From Melastoma dodecandrum (Eukaryota > Streptophyta > Magnoliopsida > Myrtales > Melastomataceae), in contig JARUPY010000534.1 in assembly GCA_029817715.1 (NCBI GenBank), forward strand, positions 5,148,501 to 5,212,500: a DNA stretch of 64,000 nucleotides, given 5' to 3'. Both the position numbers and the translations under genes were made by a program. The notes below the pieces were generated by a model. The model was not told the origin of the DNA, did no database searches, and saw only the letters and a program-made list of their open reading frames with translations. Below, piece after piece: positions 46,445 to 57,875 of this stretch. How positions within the stretch are numbered: position 1 is the first letter of the stretch; each line of letters starts with the position of its first letter.

Positions 46445-48157
46445 TTAGGTTACAACAGGAACCCACCTTAAGCCGGTTCCATAGGATTGTGATTTGTTCC
46501 GTGAGAGAATCGCGTTGGTTATGCTTATAGACTTCTTGATCTGACATTGTCCGATCATATGTCCAAGCATGCCACAATAGTGACAGGATTTAACCTTTTC
46601 TGTCGGTCCGACAAGGTTTTTAATCCTAGATTTGTTATGCTTCTGCTCAGAAGGATAACATTTCACAGATTCAGATTTCTGTGGCACCACAGACTTCTGT
46701 TTCTGTGCAACTTTGGGACTTATCACAGAACATGCGTTCTGTGTCACATAGCATACATCATCTGAACATTCAGATTTGTTTCTGTGATAATTGTGAGACT
46801 GACATTCAGGTAATAAACCTCTGTTAGACTCATCTAGTGGAAAAACCACTTTGTCACGAACGAGTAGCTCGTCCCATACCTCAGGAAGAGGTTCTCTGAT
46901 CAGAGGAGATGCTTCTGTGCAGAAGATCTCAGCATCCTTTTTCAAGGCAATCTTTTCTCTGTGCAGAGAAGTGAGTTGTGATTGCAGAACCTTGTTCTGC
47001 TTTTTCACCGAGCGATATTTTGAGGATAGCTCTTTAACTCTCTCAAGGATTTCTGTCAGAAAATCTTTAAGATCATTAGAAGATAAATTAGACATAGATG
47101 TCGAGATTACCTCTTCATCTGAATCAGATTCTGATTTGGAACGAGCCATGTAGCAAAGGTTTGCCTTCTGCTCTTCCTCAGACTCAGATTCATTGTCCTC
47201 CTCATCGCTCCAAGCCAATAAGGCTCTTCTTCTGTTTCGAGAAGATTTTGACCTATCAGCCAACAGAGGACATTCATTCCTCATGTGTCCCAGTTTCTTA
47301 CATTCGTAACATACTGGTCCCTTTTTGTCCTCTAAGTTAGAAGACTTGGGTTTAACACTTCGTTTGAAGCGTTTCTTGTAAAGGAGTTTGTTCAAACCCT
47401 TTACTAACAAGGAAAGCTCCTCATCAGTTTCTGCTTCTATATCATCTGATTCATCATCAGTAGAAGCTGATGCCTTAAAGGCAATAGATTTGGTCGTCTG
47501 AGGCACAGATGACCGTTTCTCTTCCTCGTAGGAGAGAAGAGAACCCATAAGCTGATCCAGCCTAAGAGTTGTTAAATCTTTGGCTTCCTCAATAGCGGTC
47601 TTTTTAGCTTCCCAATTCATGGGTAAAGACCTGAGGACCTTTCTCACCATTTCAGCATTAGAATAATTTTTCCCAAGAAGGGCTAAGCTGTTGATGATTG
47701 TATTGAGTCTATCATACATTTCAGAGATAGACTCATCAGGCTTCATTTTGAAGGCCTCATACTGCTGGACCAGCAGATTTATTCGTGTCTCCTTGACTTG
47801 ATCCGTCCCTTCATGGGTTAGAACAAGTCGATCCCAGATCTCTTTTGCTGTGGTACAGGCAGAGATCCGGTTGTACTCCATAGGAGATAGAGCACAGTGA
47901 AGAAAGTTGACAGCCATAGCATTCAGCTTGATGATTTCAACTTCCTGATCAGAAAGTGAAGTCGTGCTGCCATGCTCAACTTTCAGATCTTGTCCTCTGA
48001 GAAGCAGAGGACCATTTCGGATGATCCCTAAACACCTCGGTTCTCGGGATGCAATCCAGAACTCCATCCTGCTGCGCCAGCTGGAGAAGTTTTGTCCATC
48101 AAATAATGGTGGATTATTACTGTTGGAACCAACAGCGTGCATATATCCCATTTGCAT
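46445..48157 (-). CDS. Sirevirus gag, 570 aa, intact frame
   Basis: The frame is uninterrupted from ATG 48157, about 47 bases inside the primer site. It holds the copia gag core (FDGQNFSSWRSRMEFW, about residues 18-33) and the long helical UBN2-like segment to about residue 210. A first CX2CX4HX4C zinc knuckle, CYECKKLGHMRNEC, is at about residue 280, followed by acidic Ser/Glu-rich stretches (SDEEDNESESEEE). A predicted coiled coil lies near 370-410 and a second knuckle, CHYCGMLGHMIGQC, near 530. Two knuckles and a long C-terminal half are usual in Sirevirus gag. It assembles the virus-like particle. The stop at 46445 separates it from pol. It is the only undamaged protein frame of this element. 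Confidence 0.88.
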   Translation of the reverse strand: MQMGYMHAVGSNSNNPPLFDGQNFSSWRSRMEFWIASREPRCLGIIRNGPLLLRGQDLKVEHGSTTSLSDQEVEIIKLNAMAVNFLHCALSPMEYNRISACTTAKEIWDRLVLTHEGTDQVKETRINLLVQQYEAFKMKPDESISEMYDRLNTIINSLALLGKNYSNAEMVRKVLRSLPMNWEAKKTAIEEAKDLTTLRLDQLMGSLLSYEEEKRSSVPQTTKSIAFKASASTDDESDDIEAETDEELSLLVKGLNKLLYKKRFKRSVKPKSSNLEDKKGPVCYECKKLGHMRNECPLLADRSKSSRNRRRALLAWSDEEDNESESEEEQKANLCYMARSKSESDSDEEVISTSMSNLSSNDLKDFLTEILERVKELSSKYRSVKKQNKVLQSQLTSLHREKIALKKDAEIFCTEASPLIREPLPEVWDELLVRDKVVFPLDESNRGLLPECQSHNYHRNKSECSDDVCYVTQNACSVISPKVAQKQKSVVPQKSESVKCYPSEQKHNKSRIKNLVGPTEKVKSCHYCGMLGHMIGQCQIKKSISITNAILSRNKSQSYGTGLRWVPVVT

Positions 48158-48203
48158 CCCATCGGATCTCTCAACAAGCGGTTAAGCTTTTATCGTTGAG
48201 CCT

Positions 48204-48215
48204 GCTCTGATACCA
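48204..48215 (-). other. Primer-binding site of Sirevirus A
   Basis: On the minus strand TGGTATCAGAGC lies two bases inside the 5' (right) LTR end. It is identical to the standard plant initiator-Met tRNA site. Confidence 0.93.
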
Positions 48216-48217
48216 AT

Positions 48218-49653
48218 TGTTGGTATAGGATTGCACTAAGAAGGGGGGGTTGAATTAGTGCCGTAAGAGTTATGACACTTCTTCGCTCACAGAAGCGTGG
48301 TTCTGTTAGGTCACAGAGGCTGGATCTGATAAACAGATTCCCAGTTCTGAGACAAGTTATTTTTTGTGTAAGACACAAAGATTTATAGTGGTTCGGCAAA
48401 CAATGCCTACGTCCACTCTCCCAGCTCTCACCCAAGCAGGGCGTATTCACTATGATTGGAATGTGGGATTTTACAGATGCACACTTCTGCCAGAAATGTG
48501 ACTAACAAATTGCACGTTATCACGTGTCTAACACAACTCGCAGGCAACGTGTCTGACGGCTACCTCCTGCCCAACGAGGCTTAACGGCTACCACCTGCCC
48601 AAACGTGGCTTGACGGCTACCACCTGCCCAAACGTGGCTTGACAGCTACCACCTGCCCTTGCACACAACCTGTGTGACTAACAACCTGCACGAGACAAGA
48701 TTAGCAACTACAGCACAAACTCTCTGCAGTTACAGAAGACGCTCTCTCTCAGCGGTGATCGGCTCGGTGAATGCTCGATGGACGCTCTCAGCTTTTTGCA
48801 ACGGTGAAGGCACAAGGATTCTAGTAAGCTTTTAGGTAGAACGGCGACTTGGAATCGTTGCTTCACACTTGCACTTAAGCTTGTCCGTAGAACGAAGTTT
48901 CCCAATCAATCCCAACGGCTAGTTGATTCACTTGTCATATTCTCCATGATTTAATCATGTGGGAAAACTTCCAAAAGCATAAAGCATTACCCTTAGTTAC
49001 GTTAGATAATAATAAAATAAAGTGATCGCTCAATAAGAGATAACGACTTCTGCTCAGAAGCTGTTTGCTGCGACAGCAGAACCAGCACTCTTTCTCATAC
49101 GAATTTGGCATTGGGATTATAAGTTTCCATATTATGAAAACATTCCCTTCGTAGAATTATTCTCACCATATAGGGAGATCTTAACCTGATAAGGTCATTG
49201 CCAAATTACGTAAACATAAGATCACGTTAGTTAAGGAAATAAATATTTCCAAATAACTTAAGGTCCAAAGATGAACCTAGACGTGATCCTGTGTGAGATA
49301 AATATCTCACGTGCTCGCATATAGGACAATCTCCAAGAAGGAAATCGTCACTCACAGAAATACCATTCTGTAAACCATAGCAAGTACTCCAGCAAGGAGA
49401 GTTATAGCAACTGTGACACAGATGCTCATCTCTGTAACAGAGATAGTGGATTCGATAGTAGATCTTATCCTCAGAACTCCATTTCTGATGGCTAGATCGT
49501 TTCCCCTGTTGAAGTACTCCACATAACTCTTTTATGTATTGCACGAATGACAGAGACCAGCTTCTACACCCGAAGACCTGTTCTTCTGTACACTTAAATA
49601 ACACATTAGCAATACATAACCTTTGTCATCATCAAAACCAGATTATATCAACA
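48218..49653 (-). repeat. 5' LTR of Sirevirus A (right copy, 1,436 bp)
   Basis: It is nearly identical to 39012-40507 except for fewer 28-base repeat units (about 48550-48660) and scattered substitutions. It is followed by the ATAAC duplication at 49654-49658. Confidence 0.95.
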
Positions 49654-49658
49654 ATAAC

Positions 49659-50428
49659 TTAATAAAACAAATGCATCAAATTGCTTTAACAAAAATGACG
49701 AGGAAATGTCTTTCGATTGCAAAGAAAGTCTCGGGGACACGCACACGCAGAGAAAGACAAAGTTAAAAATCAGAATATTACCTTTAGTCAAAAGAAGGTC
49801 GAAGAACCGTGGGTCCGATTGGCACAGAGGAGGAGCGGAGGTGGCTGAGCGAAACTTCGGCACGGGAAGAACATTTGGAGCCGATTCAAGATCCGACGTC
49901 GGTGAGTGCAATATGCATGACTATCCCATAGACCGGTGAAGAATTACAAAGACGCCGGGATGGCTAGATCTGGAACGCTAGTTGGAGGCACAATCGTCGG
50001 CGATAGATGTTGGCTTTCTGGGAATATTACAACTGAATAAAAGGGAAGAGTGTCGCCGAAACCGGGCTCGGACGGGGCAGCTCCAGGAGAAGACGGAGAA
50101 AGAGGCGACGCGGGGGGTTAACCGTGGTGAAGAGGCCGCTTCTAGTCGTCTTCTTTTCCGGGGAGCTGAAGTCGGGGGTAGACGTCTTGGGAATTTCATC
50201 GTAGTCTCTGTTGGATGAAAGATGCACGACAATTGAGGCCGTGAGCGCTGAGGAGAGACGCCATGGGTTAGGGCATGACTGGGGCCGGAGTTGGCGTCAT
50301 TGTTGGTTGCCGACATCTTATCCGGCATGAAGACTCTTGTGGGTGCCGTTATCGCTAACGCGGAGAAGTTGCTGCAACGTTGGCTAGGATGGTCGCCAGT
50401 AGGTATGGGAGAACCACTGACTTTACGA
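49659..50428. other. Host DNA between the two copia elements
   Basis: The stretch is G/C-balanced, unlike the A/T-rich flanks. The minus-strand open frame at 50328-49978 is Pro/Arg/Ser-rich with no known features. It was once continuous with the DNA after 61057, before the second copia element inserted. It could be the leader of a decayed gene, but I cannot support one. Confidence 0.4.
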
Positions 50429-50433
50429 GAAAG

Positions 50434-52105
50434 TGTTAGATTTCAGGCACAGCGGAAGTAATAAAATTATAATTTGTTATGCCCAAAATAACAAAGGATC
50501 TCGATATAAAATTTAGATAAATAAAAAGGATCTTGGTACATATATTATATTATAAGAACATATAAAATCCTTACCCGAAAACGTACCTTGAGATTCCGGT
50601 AAAAACGAAACACGATCGCGAACGAGCAAGAGTCCCAAGCGTGACTCCTCTAGCGGTATCCACGCGCACACGATCACGAACTTCTCGACGATCCCTTAGG
50701 TGCTAGCCTCTTGGATTGACAGAAATAAAATGTTTTCGGAAGCAAAAACCCAATCTTTTGTTTTGAATTTCTAAGGATATGATCACTCTCCTCTTCTTCC
50801 AAATCTCCTTAGATTTTCTCCCAAAACCTGCCTCGTCTTTCTAAATCTCTCAGACAACAACCACACGTTTTCTTTCCTTCTTATTATTCTTGTCACGTCT
50901 ACAATCAATCATCCTTATGTTTTTTTTAATAATTGATTGCAATCTTCAAAAACGTAACGTGCAGGTATATTTTATTAAAATATTTCTAAATCAAATAATG
51001 CAAAGACATATCAAATAATATATTAATAATATATATATATAGTGGATAAAATATACATAAATAAATATTTATTTGATATCCTTTTATATTGACCCGAATA
51101 AATCCATATTCGATTTTGGTCTTTTTTTTATTTGCTTCCGATATTTCAGAATAAATTAATAATCCAATTAATTCTAATTCTGAAATAAAATGATTAATTT
51201 TAGTATCCACTAAAATAATCAAAATATAATGTTCGTGTCGACGTGCGGATGCGTGCGACTCTCTAGGTCCTAAACATGAAGGCAGTGTATATTCATACAC
51301 AAACTAAGGTAACCGTCTAGCAACAGTTTTTAGTCACCCAACGTGTTAGGATAATGATCATAAATCATAAATCACTATGAACCGATTACCGTGTAATTCA
51401 ATCTCTTCATCTAACCGACATCCCAATTAATTCGGCGCAAAATACATCATCACCGAATTAATTGTTTTACTTGATTACCAAGGTATAATAGACTCTCTTG
51501 AATGTAAAACATTCCTCCCATGGCCATGGGTTTTAGAGTCACTAATATCTCTATCAATTGGCCTAGATGTCAACTCTCTAATCTAAGAGAGCGATGGATC
51601 CTATATTGATTCAACACTATTCTCTCTACGCTTTGTCACACACCCAACAATGTATTACTCACAATCCGGTTAAAAACTGTTTTTAACGACGTCAAAGTGC
51701 ACAAACTCCACGCATAAAATAAATGAAGGTCTCAAGTCAAAAGATCAGTTACACTCGTCCATAAAGAGGATTAACCAATAATGTTTAATATGTAGTATCC
51801 TCTTAATCGGTGGTGTCCAATAACCCTAATCTTAGGTTACCCCTAAGTATAACTTGGATACATTATCCCTTGATCTATCTTGACCCCAGCTATACTTAGC
51901 GATGATCTAGATGTCCATGTCCCCTCTAAATATCTATCCGATCACGGACTATTTCAGATTTATATACTCAATAATCTGTGGGACTTTATCATTAATAATT
52001 TTACGTGCAGAAAAGTAAAATAATCAATGACAAATACTCGCCTTTATTAATTATTTATCCAGAAATACAATAAAGTGTCTTGGCACATAAGTACACACAC
52101 TAACA
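50434..52105 (-). repeat. 3' LTR of the second copia element (left copy, 1,672 bp)
   Basis: It starts TGTTAGATTTCAGG and ends CACACACTAACA on the plus strand. Its parts align with 57374-57507 and 59985-61051. It is A/T-rich and has no coding content. Confidence 0.92.
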
Positions 52106-52120
52106 ATCTCCCACTTGCAC
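52106..52120 (-). other. Polypurine tract of the second copia element
   Basis: On the minus strand GTGCAAGTGGGAGAT lies directly before the 3' LTR, the expected place for the plus-strand primer. Confidence 0.8.
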
Positions 52121-52125
52121 TATTG

Positions 52126-55100
52126 TCAAGCGCTATGGACTCGAAGTCCTAGGCTCCTCACATGGGTCTCATGTTTCTGCAGAGGTAAGACCTTTGTGAG
52201 TGGGTCCGCGATATTCTCGCTCATATCAACTCTGCTAACCAACACGTCACCCCTCTGAACAATATCTCGGAGGATGTGATATTTCCGCAGTACGTGCTTG
52301 GATCGTTGGTGAGACCACGGCTCCTTGGCCTGCGCTATGGCCGCGTTGTTGTCACAGTATAATGTCACTGGGTCAATAATGCTCGGAACCACTTCAAGCT
52401 CCGCTATGAAGTTCTTGATCCACACAGCTTCCTTTGCCGCTTCGGAAGCTGCAATGTACTCGGACTCAGCTGTAAAATCTGCAACTGTCTCCTGCTTAGA
52501 ACTCCTCCAACATACAGCTGCACCATTCAAACAAAACACATAACCCTGCTGCGATTTCAGATCATCCCGATCTGTCTGAAAACTAGCGTCAGTATATCAT
52601 CTGACAACTAACTCCTCATCTCCTCCATTAATTAAGAACATGTCCTTTGTTCTTCTAAGATACTTGAGGATAGTCTTTACTACAGTCCAATGACCCTCTC
52701 CATGATCTGACTGATATTTACTTGTCATGCTCAAAGCATACGAGACATCGGGTCGAGTGCAAATCATGGCATAGATAATGAACCCTATAGCGGATGCATA
52801 AGATATTTTGCCCATCCTTCCTCTCTCCTCATGTGTCTTCGGACACATAGACTTGGAAAGATGTACACCAAGTGACATTGGCAAGAATCCTCTCTTGGAA
52901 TCTTGCATGCTGAACCTATTCAGCACCTTATCAATATACATATTTTGACTCAAACCCAGCAACCTATTTTGTCTATCTCGGTACAATCTAATACCTAAGA
53001 CATAAGTCGCTTCCCCAAGATCTTTCATTAAAAAACACTCTCCCAGCCAAGTCTTGGTAGACTCTAGTCTAGGGATATCATTGCCTATCAGAAGTATATC
53101 ATTAACATACAGTACTAGGAACGAAATCTTGCTCCCACTAACATTCTTGTAAACGCAAGGTTCCTCTGGATTCTTGACATAGCCAAATTCTTTGACTGCT
53201 TCGTCAAATCGCAGATTCCAACTTCGAGATGCTTGCTTTAGCCCATAAATGGACCTCTTGAGCTTACATACTTTATCTGCATTCTTGGATGTAATGAAAC
53301 CGGGAGATTGTACCATAAACACTTCCTCATGTAACTTTCCATTCAGGAAAGCAGTTTTTACATCCATCTGCCAGATCTCGTAATCCTTGTAAGCTGCTAT
53401 CGCAAGCAGAATTCTAATGGACTTAAGCATTGTAACCGGTGAAAATGTTTCATCATAGTCAATTCCTTGCCGTTGAGTGAAACCCTTGGCCACAAGTCTT
53501 GCTTTATAGGTACTTATATTCCCTTCCATGTCAATCTTCTTCTTGAAGATCCACTTGCACCCTATGGGTTTTACCCCAACTGGCGCATCAACCAACTCCC
53601 AAACTTGGTTGTTATACATAAAATCCATCTATGATTTCATGGCTTCTAGCCATTTATCGGAATCATTTAAAGCGATTACTTCCTCATAAGTCGATGGTTC
53701 ATCATCCTCGATGAGTAATACTTCCTCATGCTGGGTTACCAGCCAACCATATCTTTCAGGCTCTCGATGTACTCTTGTTGACTTACTTTGATCATGCATT
53801 CCTTGAACATTTTCAGAAGTTGGAATCGCTTGTACTAGTGGCACTAATTCCCTATCTAAATGTTCAGTTTCCAACCTGTTTGTAGAGTTCGAAATTTCTT
53901 CAATACTTACTTTACTCTCACTACTCTTTTTAGAAATAAATTCTCTTTCCAAGAAAGTAGCATATCGAGCAACGATAACTTGGTGCTCGTTTGGGAGATA
54001 AAAATAGTATCCATTTGTTTCTTGGGATAACCTACAAACATACACTTAGTGGATCTTGCCGCAAGCTTATCAGAATTGTCATTCTTCACATAAGCCTCAT
54101 AGCCCCATATCTTAAGATAAGACAAATTCGGTTTCTTCCCAAATCATAATTCATAAGGAGTCTTATCTACTGACTTGGTTGGAACTCGGTTAAGAATGTA
54201 TGTTGTTGTTTCTAAGGCGTAACCCCAAAATGACAACGAAAGACTTGCATGACTCATCATTGATCTAACCATGTCCATGAGCGTGCGGTTCCTCCTTTCT
54301 GAAACACCATTCCACTCCGATATTCTAGGAGGTGTGAGTCGTGAAACGATCCCACACTCTTTTAGGTAATCAATGAACTCTTGGCTAAGATACTCGCCGC
54401 CTCGATCACTCCGAAGGGCTTTTATCTTCTGGCCTCGTTGATTCTCTACCTCGTTCTTAAACTCTTTAAACTTTTCCAGAGTTTCAGACTTGTGCCTCAT
54501 TAAGTAGACATATCCATACCTACTTAAATCGTCGGTGAAAGTCACGAAGTAGGAATACGCTCCTCTGGCTTGAACCGGTAATGGTCCACACACATCACTA
54601 TGTATGAGTTCTAGCAGTTCCTTAGCCCTTTCACCTGTCTTGGTAAAAGGCTTCTTGGTCATTTTTCATTATAAACACGCTTCACAAGTATCTATGGGCT
54701 CTAACTCAATAGAGTCCAAATACCCGTTACTTAGTAACCTTGCAATGCGTTTCTTGTTTACATGACCAAGTCTACAGTGCCAGAGATATGTTAAGTTTGA
54801 GTCACGCGTTTTCTGTTTCTTCCCATCAACACAGTAAATCGGCTCATCCAAATTAAGAATGTACAAACCATTATTCAATGAACCATTTCCATAGAACATT
54901 CCATCCAAATAAAAGGAACACAACTTGTCCTTGAATTCAAATACAAATCCCTTAGCGTTTAAACTCGACACCGAAATGATGTTCTTGGAAAAACTAGGAA
55001 TGAAATAACAGTTCTCCAAATTTAAATCAAATCCACTAGGCAATTTTATTACATACGTCCCTACAGCTAATGCAGCAACTCTAACTCCATTTGCCACTCG

Positions 55101-55463
55101 TAGGTCCATCTCGCCCTTGGACAGCTGTCTACAGTCACTTAGACCCTGCAAGTTCGCACAAATGTGAGAACTACTTCCGGAGTCTATGACCCATGATGAA
55201 GAAACAGAAAGATTGCATTCGATCACAAAGATACCTGAAGCATCCGCTCCATTGGCATTCTTCTTCATGAATTGGAAGCAATTCTTCTTCCAATGGCATT
55301 TCTTGCCACAATGAAAGCATATAGCTTCCTTCTCATCAGACTGGGGCACCTGCTGCCCTTTCTTAAGCTTTTTTTGAGCTGGAGGTCCAGCGCTCTTAAC
55401 TGCTTTAGCCTTGGGATTGAATTTCCCGGTGCCAGGACGCTTGTATGTCTTTCTGACCATCAT
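52126..55463 (-). pseudogene. Second copia element pol, multiply broken
   Basis: Order on the minus strand starts with the gag end/protease at 55463-54669 (zinc knuckle CFHCGKKCHW, protease WVIDSGSSSHI, integrase finger HCRLGHVNKKR and CEACL). Two stops follow (TAA TGA near 54664). The integrase core is at 54662-54144 ([30 protein letters not shown]) and ends at a TGA where Trp is expected. The integrase C-terminus and linker at 54125-53629 are frameshifted. RT is at 53628-52597 and its YVDD reads YVND (codon AAT at 53103-53101), losing a catalytic aspartate. RNase H is at 52539-52126 (ADFTAESEYIAAS, RSKHVLRKYH). The element cannot transpose itself. Damage is heavier than in Sirevirus A, so it is probably older. 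Confidence 0.92.
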
Positions 55464-55466
55464 TGC

Positions 55467-56088
55467 TCATGGTGAAGGATTCACCTTCATTTCCTTCTCA
55501 GCAATTTTCAGCATTGCCATCAGATCAGTCAAACTCTTCTCCATGCTGTTCATGTTGAAGCTCAACACAAATTGAGAAAATGATGGTGGGAGTAAGGACA
55601 AAACCAGGTCAACTGCTAAGTCCTGGTCCAGCTTGGAACCCAAGCTCTCGAGCCTCTTAATGTACCCAATCATCTTGAGTACATGTGGCCCAACTGGGTT
55701 ACCCTCCACCAGCATTGTTCGAAACAGTGCCCGAGATGTCTCATACCTCTTAACTCTGGCACTCTCTTGGAAGAGCTAACGTAAGTGCTGATCAATCTCC
55801 CTAGCACTCATATTCTCATGCTGCCTCTGTAACTCGGGAGACATAGAAGACAACATGACGCACTGAACATCTAGTGCATCCTCCAAGTATTGACTGTAGT
55901 AAGATTGATCATCCTCAGAAGCATCAGGTGCAGGTTCTTTAAGTGGTTCATCCTCCAGCACATAAATCTTTCTATCGTGCCTTAAGACAATTTTCAGTTT
56001 TCTATACCAATCCAATTAGTTGGAACCGATGAGGATATTCTCTTTCTCGAGAATGCTTCGCAGCGAAAGGGTGTTTGTGTTTGCCATC
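55467..56088 (-). pseudogene. Second copia element gag, broken
   Basis: The frame starts near 56085 (MANTNTLSLRSILEKEN). It meets a TAA just before LDWYRKLKIVLRHD, continues through 56015-55776 (YVLEDEPLKEPAPDA, CVMLSSMSPELQRQ), meets a second stop near 55776, and ends at 55715-55467 (PVGPHVLKMIGYIKRLES, LPPSFSQFVLSFNM). The order matches copia gag of the DUF4219/UBN2 type. The zinc knuckle lies in the following frame. Confidence 0.85.
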
Positions 56089-56089
56089 T

Positions 56090-57373
56090 ACAATAATAAT
56101 TTAAAGTAGAGTTTTAGTATTTGTGGAATATTAATTAATAAATGACTTTAATATAGCTCCCACTATTTTATTCGAAAACAACAGCTCCTTCTGTTGAAAT
56201 CGGGAATTTGTTGGTTAATAATTCCTAGTGGGACCGAAATCTTGAAACATGAAGTATGCACACAACTGAGCTGTACCTATACACCACATGAAACAAGTAG
56301 GCCTTAACTCGCCAATGACAATTATCTGTGTGACTTTCGGTATTTTCACGTTGAGTCTAATAACTCTTAAACTCAACACTTGCCCCTCAAAAAGCTGACC
56401 TTAGCTGAGCTAAACAAGTCAACTAAATTGAGTTATGTCGACCCATTAATCATTTAGAATAAATTATAGATGTTCTACCAGAAGCCCACAGCTAAGCTGT
56501 ACCGACTCATGGGAAAAATCCGACTATTATAATAAATATTAATGGAGGGCCTTTTTTTAAAATTTTGAGTTAATATTTAGGGGATTTTGAATTGTATAAG
56601 TGTCTCACCTTTAAAGTATTTAATGGGACATAATATTCCCTTTCAGCCGACCTTATTACAAAGATAATAATAATATTATTATTTGCATCTTTAAACATTC
56701 GAATTATTATTATCCGTCGGCTTTTAACTTGATGATTAAACAAAATCATATTTCTGGATTTAATTCCCTTTTGACCATATATCTATTCTCGGTCATTAAT
56801 TTTAAAATCCTAAATTACAATATATTGAATGACTATTAAATTTAGAATTAAAAGCAACAGGACGTTAGCCAATTCAATATACGTAGAATTTTAAAATTAT
56901 TTATTATTTTAATAACTTCTAATCATATTCTGTAGGTTCTAAATCATATTTTGCCCATAAATTTGAAAACCTCTCATAAATAATGTAAATTATTTACATA
57001 AATTAATTAGTAAATAATTATAATTTGGTTTCCACATTTGCTCTCTCAGGCGACACCATAGTTCCACTTCCGCCGAAGGTTTTTTTTTTTTTTTTGGAAA
57101 ATTTACTCCTGCGTCTGGAACCTGGGGTTTGCTTGAATTGATCCTCATTCTCACTTGGGGTTGCTCGAACCTTGGGGGCAATCTAACTATATTTAAAAAT
57201 TTAAATAATTGCCCTTGCAATAATTGTTTTTTAAATTAAAACAAGATTTTATAAGATTACCTTAATTAGACGAAATATATTAAACGAAATCTTAAAATCT
57301 TTAGATAGATAATAATTTCGTTAAAATTTGGAAAAATTCAAATATAATATACGATTCAACCAAGACAAGGCTC
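56090..57373. other. A/T-rich stretch replacing the 5' LTR/leader junction
   Basis: This should hold the 5' LTR end and primer site of the second copia element, but neither is visible. Instead there is A/T-rich DNA with a T run near 57081-57095. No gene is recognised. A deletion or replacement removed the LTR portion equivalent to 50434-50828. Confidence 0.45.
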
Positions 57374-57507
57374 CTTGCCTCGTCTTTCTAAATCTCTTAG
57401 ACAACAACCATACGTTTTCTTTCCTTCTTATTATTCTTATCACGTCTGCAATCAATCATCCTTACGTTTTTTTTTTAATAATTGATTGCAATCTTCAAAA
57501 ACGTAAC
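57374..57507 (-). repeat. 5' LTR of the second copia element, first fragment
   Basis: It matches about 50828-50963 of the left LTR (cctcgtctttctaaatctct and aataattgattgcaatcttc). It ends in GTAAC, the target duplication of the nested element. Confidence 0.88.
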
Positions 57508-57711
57508 TGTTAGTCCTGGTTTTGATGATGAGCTTGAGAAGCTGGTCGCTGTAACACTTCGCTTTTAAATAACTTTGAAGTGAATTGAGTATCTCTCCAC
57601 TATGTTTCTTTTGAATGTCTTCAAACTGTTTGACTTTGTTTGGGTGCTTTGCAATTTTTTGCAGCACAAGTAAATACGCAGCTTGAATTTTATCCTCCAT
57701 TTTTTTTGATA

Positions 57712-57875
57712 TGACAAAAAGGGGGAGAAATGTGTTGCTTACTCTCAGGGGGAGCTTGCTTAATTTCTCGAGCTTGCTTAACTTCTCTGCTTAGGGGGAG
57801 TTGAGTTTGTGTTTCAAGCTCTATAATCTTTTCCCTATGCGCTTCGTGTTTTGTCATCATCAAAAAGGGGGAGAA
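57712..57875 (+). other. Polypurine-tract array of Sirevirus B
   Basis: Four tracts appear: AAAAAGGGGGAGAA near 57716, TCAGGGGGAGC near 57747, TTAGGGGGAGTT near 57791, and AAAAAGGGGGAGAA at about 57862-57875 adjoining the LTR. The same arrangement is seen in Sirevirus A. Confidence 0.85.

Larger units (their letters stand above)
39012..49653 (-). mobile_element. Sirevirus (Ty1/copia), full length, 10,642 bp
   Basis: The element lies on the minus strand between ATAAC target duplications (39007-39011 and 49654-49658). It has LTRs of 1.44-1.50 kb and a perfect 12-base initiator-Met primer site. gag carries two zinc knuckles, pol is in copia order (protease, integrase, RT, RNase H), and an extra ORF follows pol. 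Several purine tracts precede the 3' LTR. Large size, LTRs beginning with a TGGTTTTGATGATGA motif, the extra ORF and multiple tracts mark the Sirevirus (SIRE/Maximus) lineage. Nonsense codons and an RT active-site change make it non-autonomous. Confidence 0.95.

Noticed and set aside
48204..48217. tRNA fragment or tRNA gene
   Set aside because: It is only the 12-base primer-binding site of the Sirevirus; no tRNA arms surround it.
49978..50328. 116-residue minus-strand frame between the two copia elements
   Set aside because: Pro/Arg/Ser-rich without domains; a plus-strand frame of similar quality overlaps it.
57452..57700. 82-residue minus-strand frame resembling a helical protein
   Set aside because: It spans the boundary between the copia LTR, the 57-base Sirevirus LTR stub and its internal tail, so it is a chimera of three unrelated pieces.
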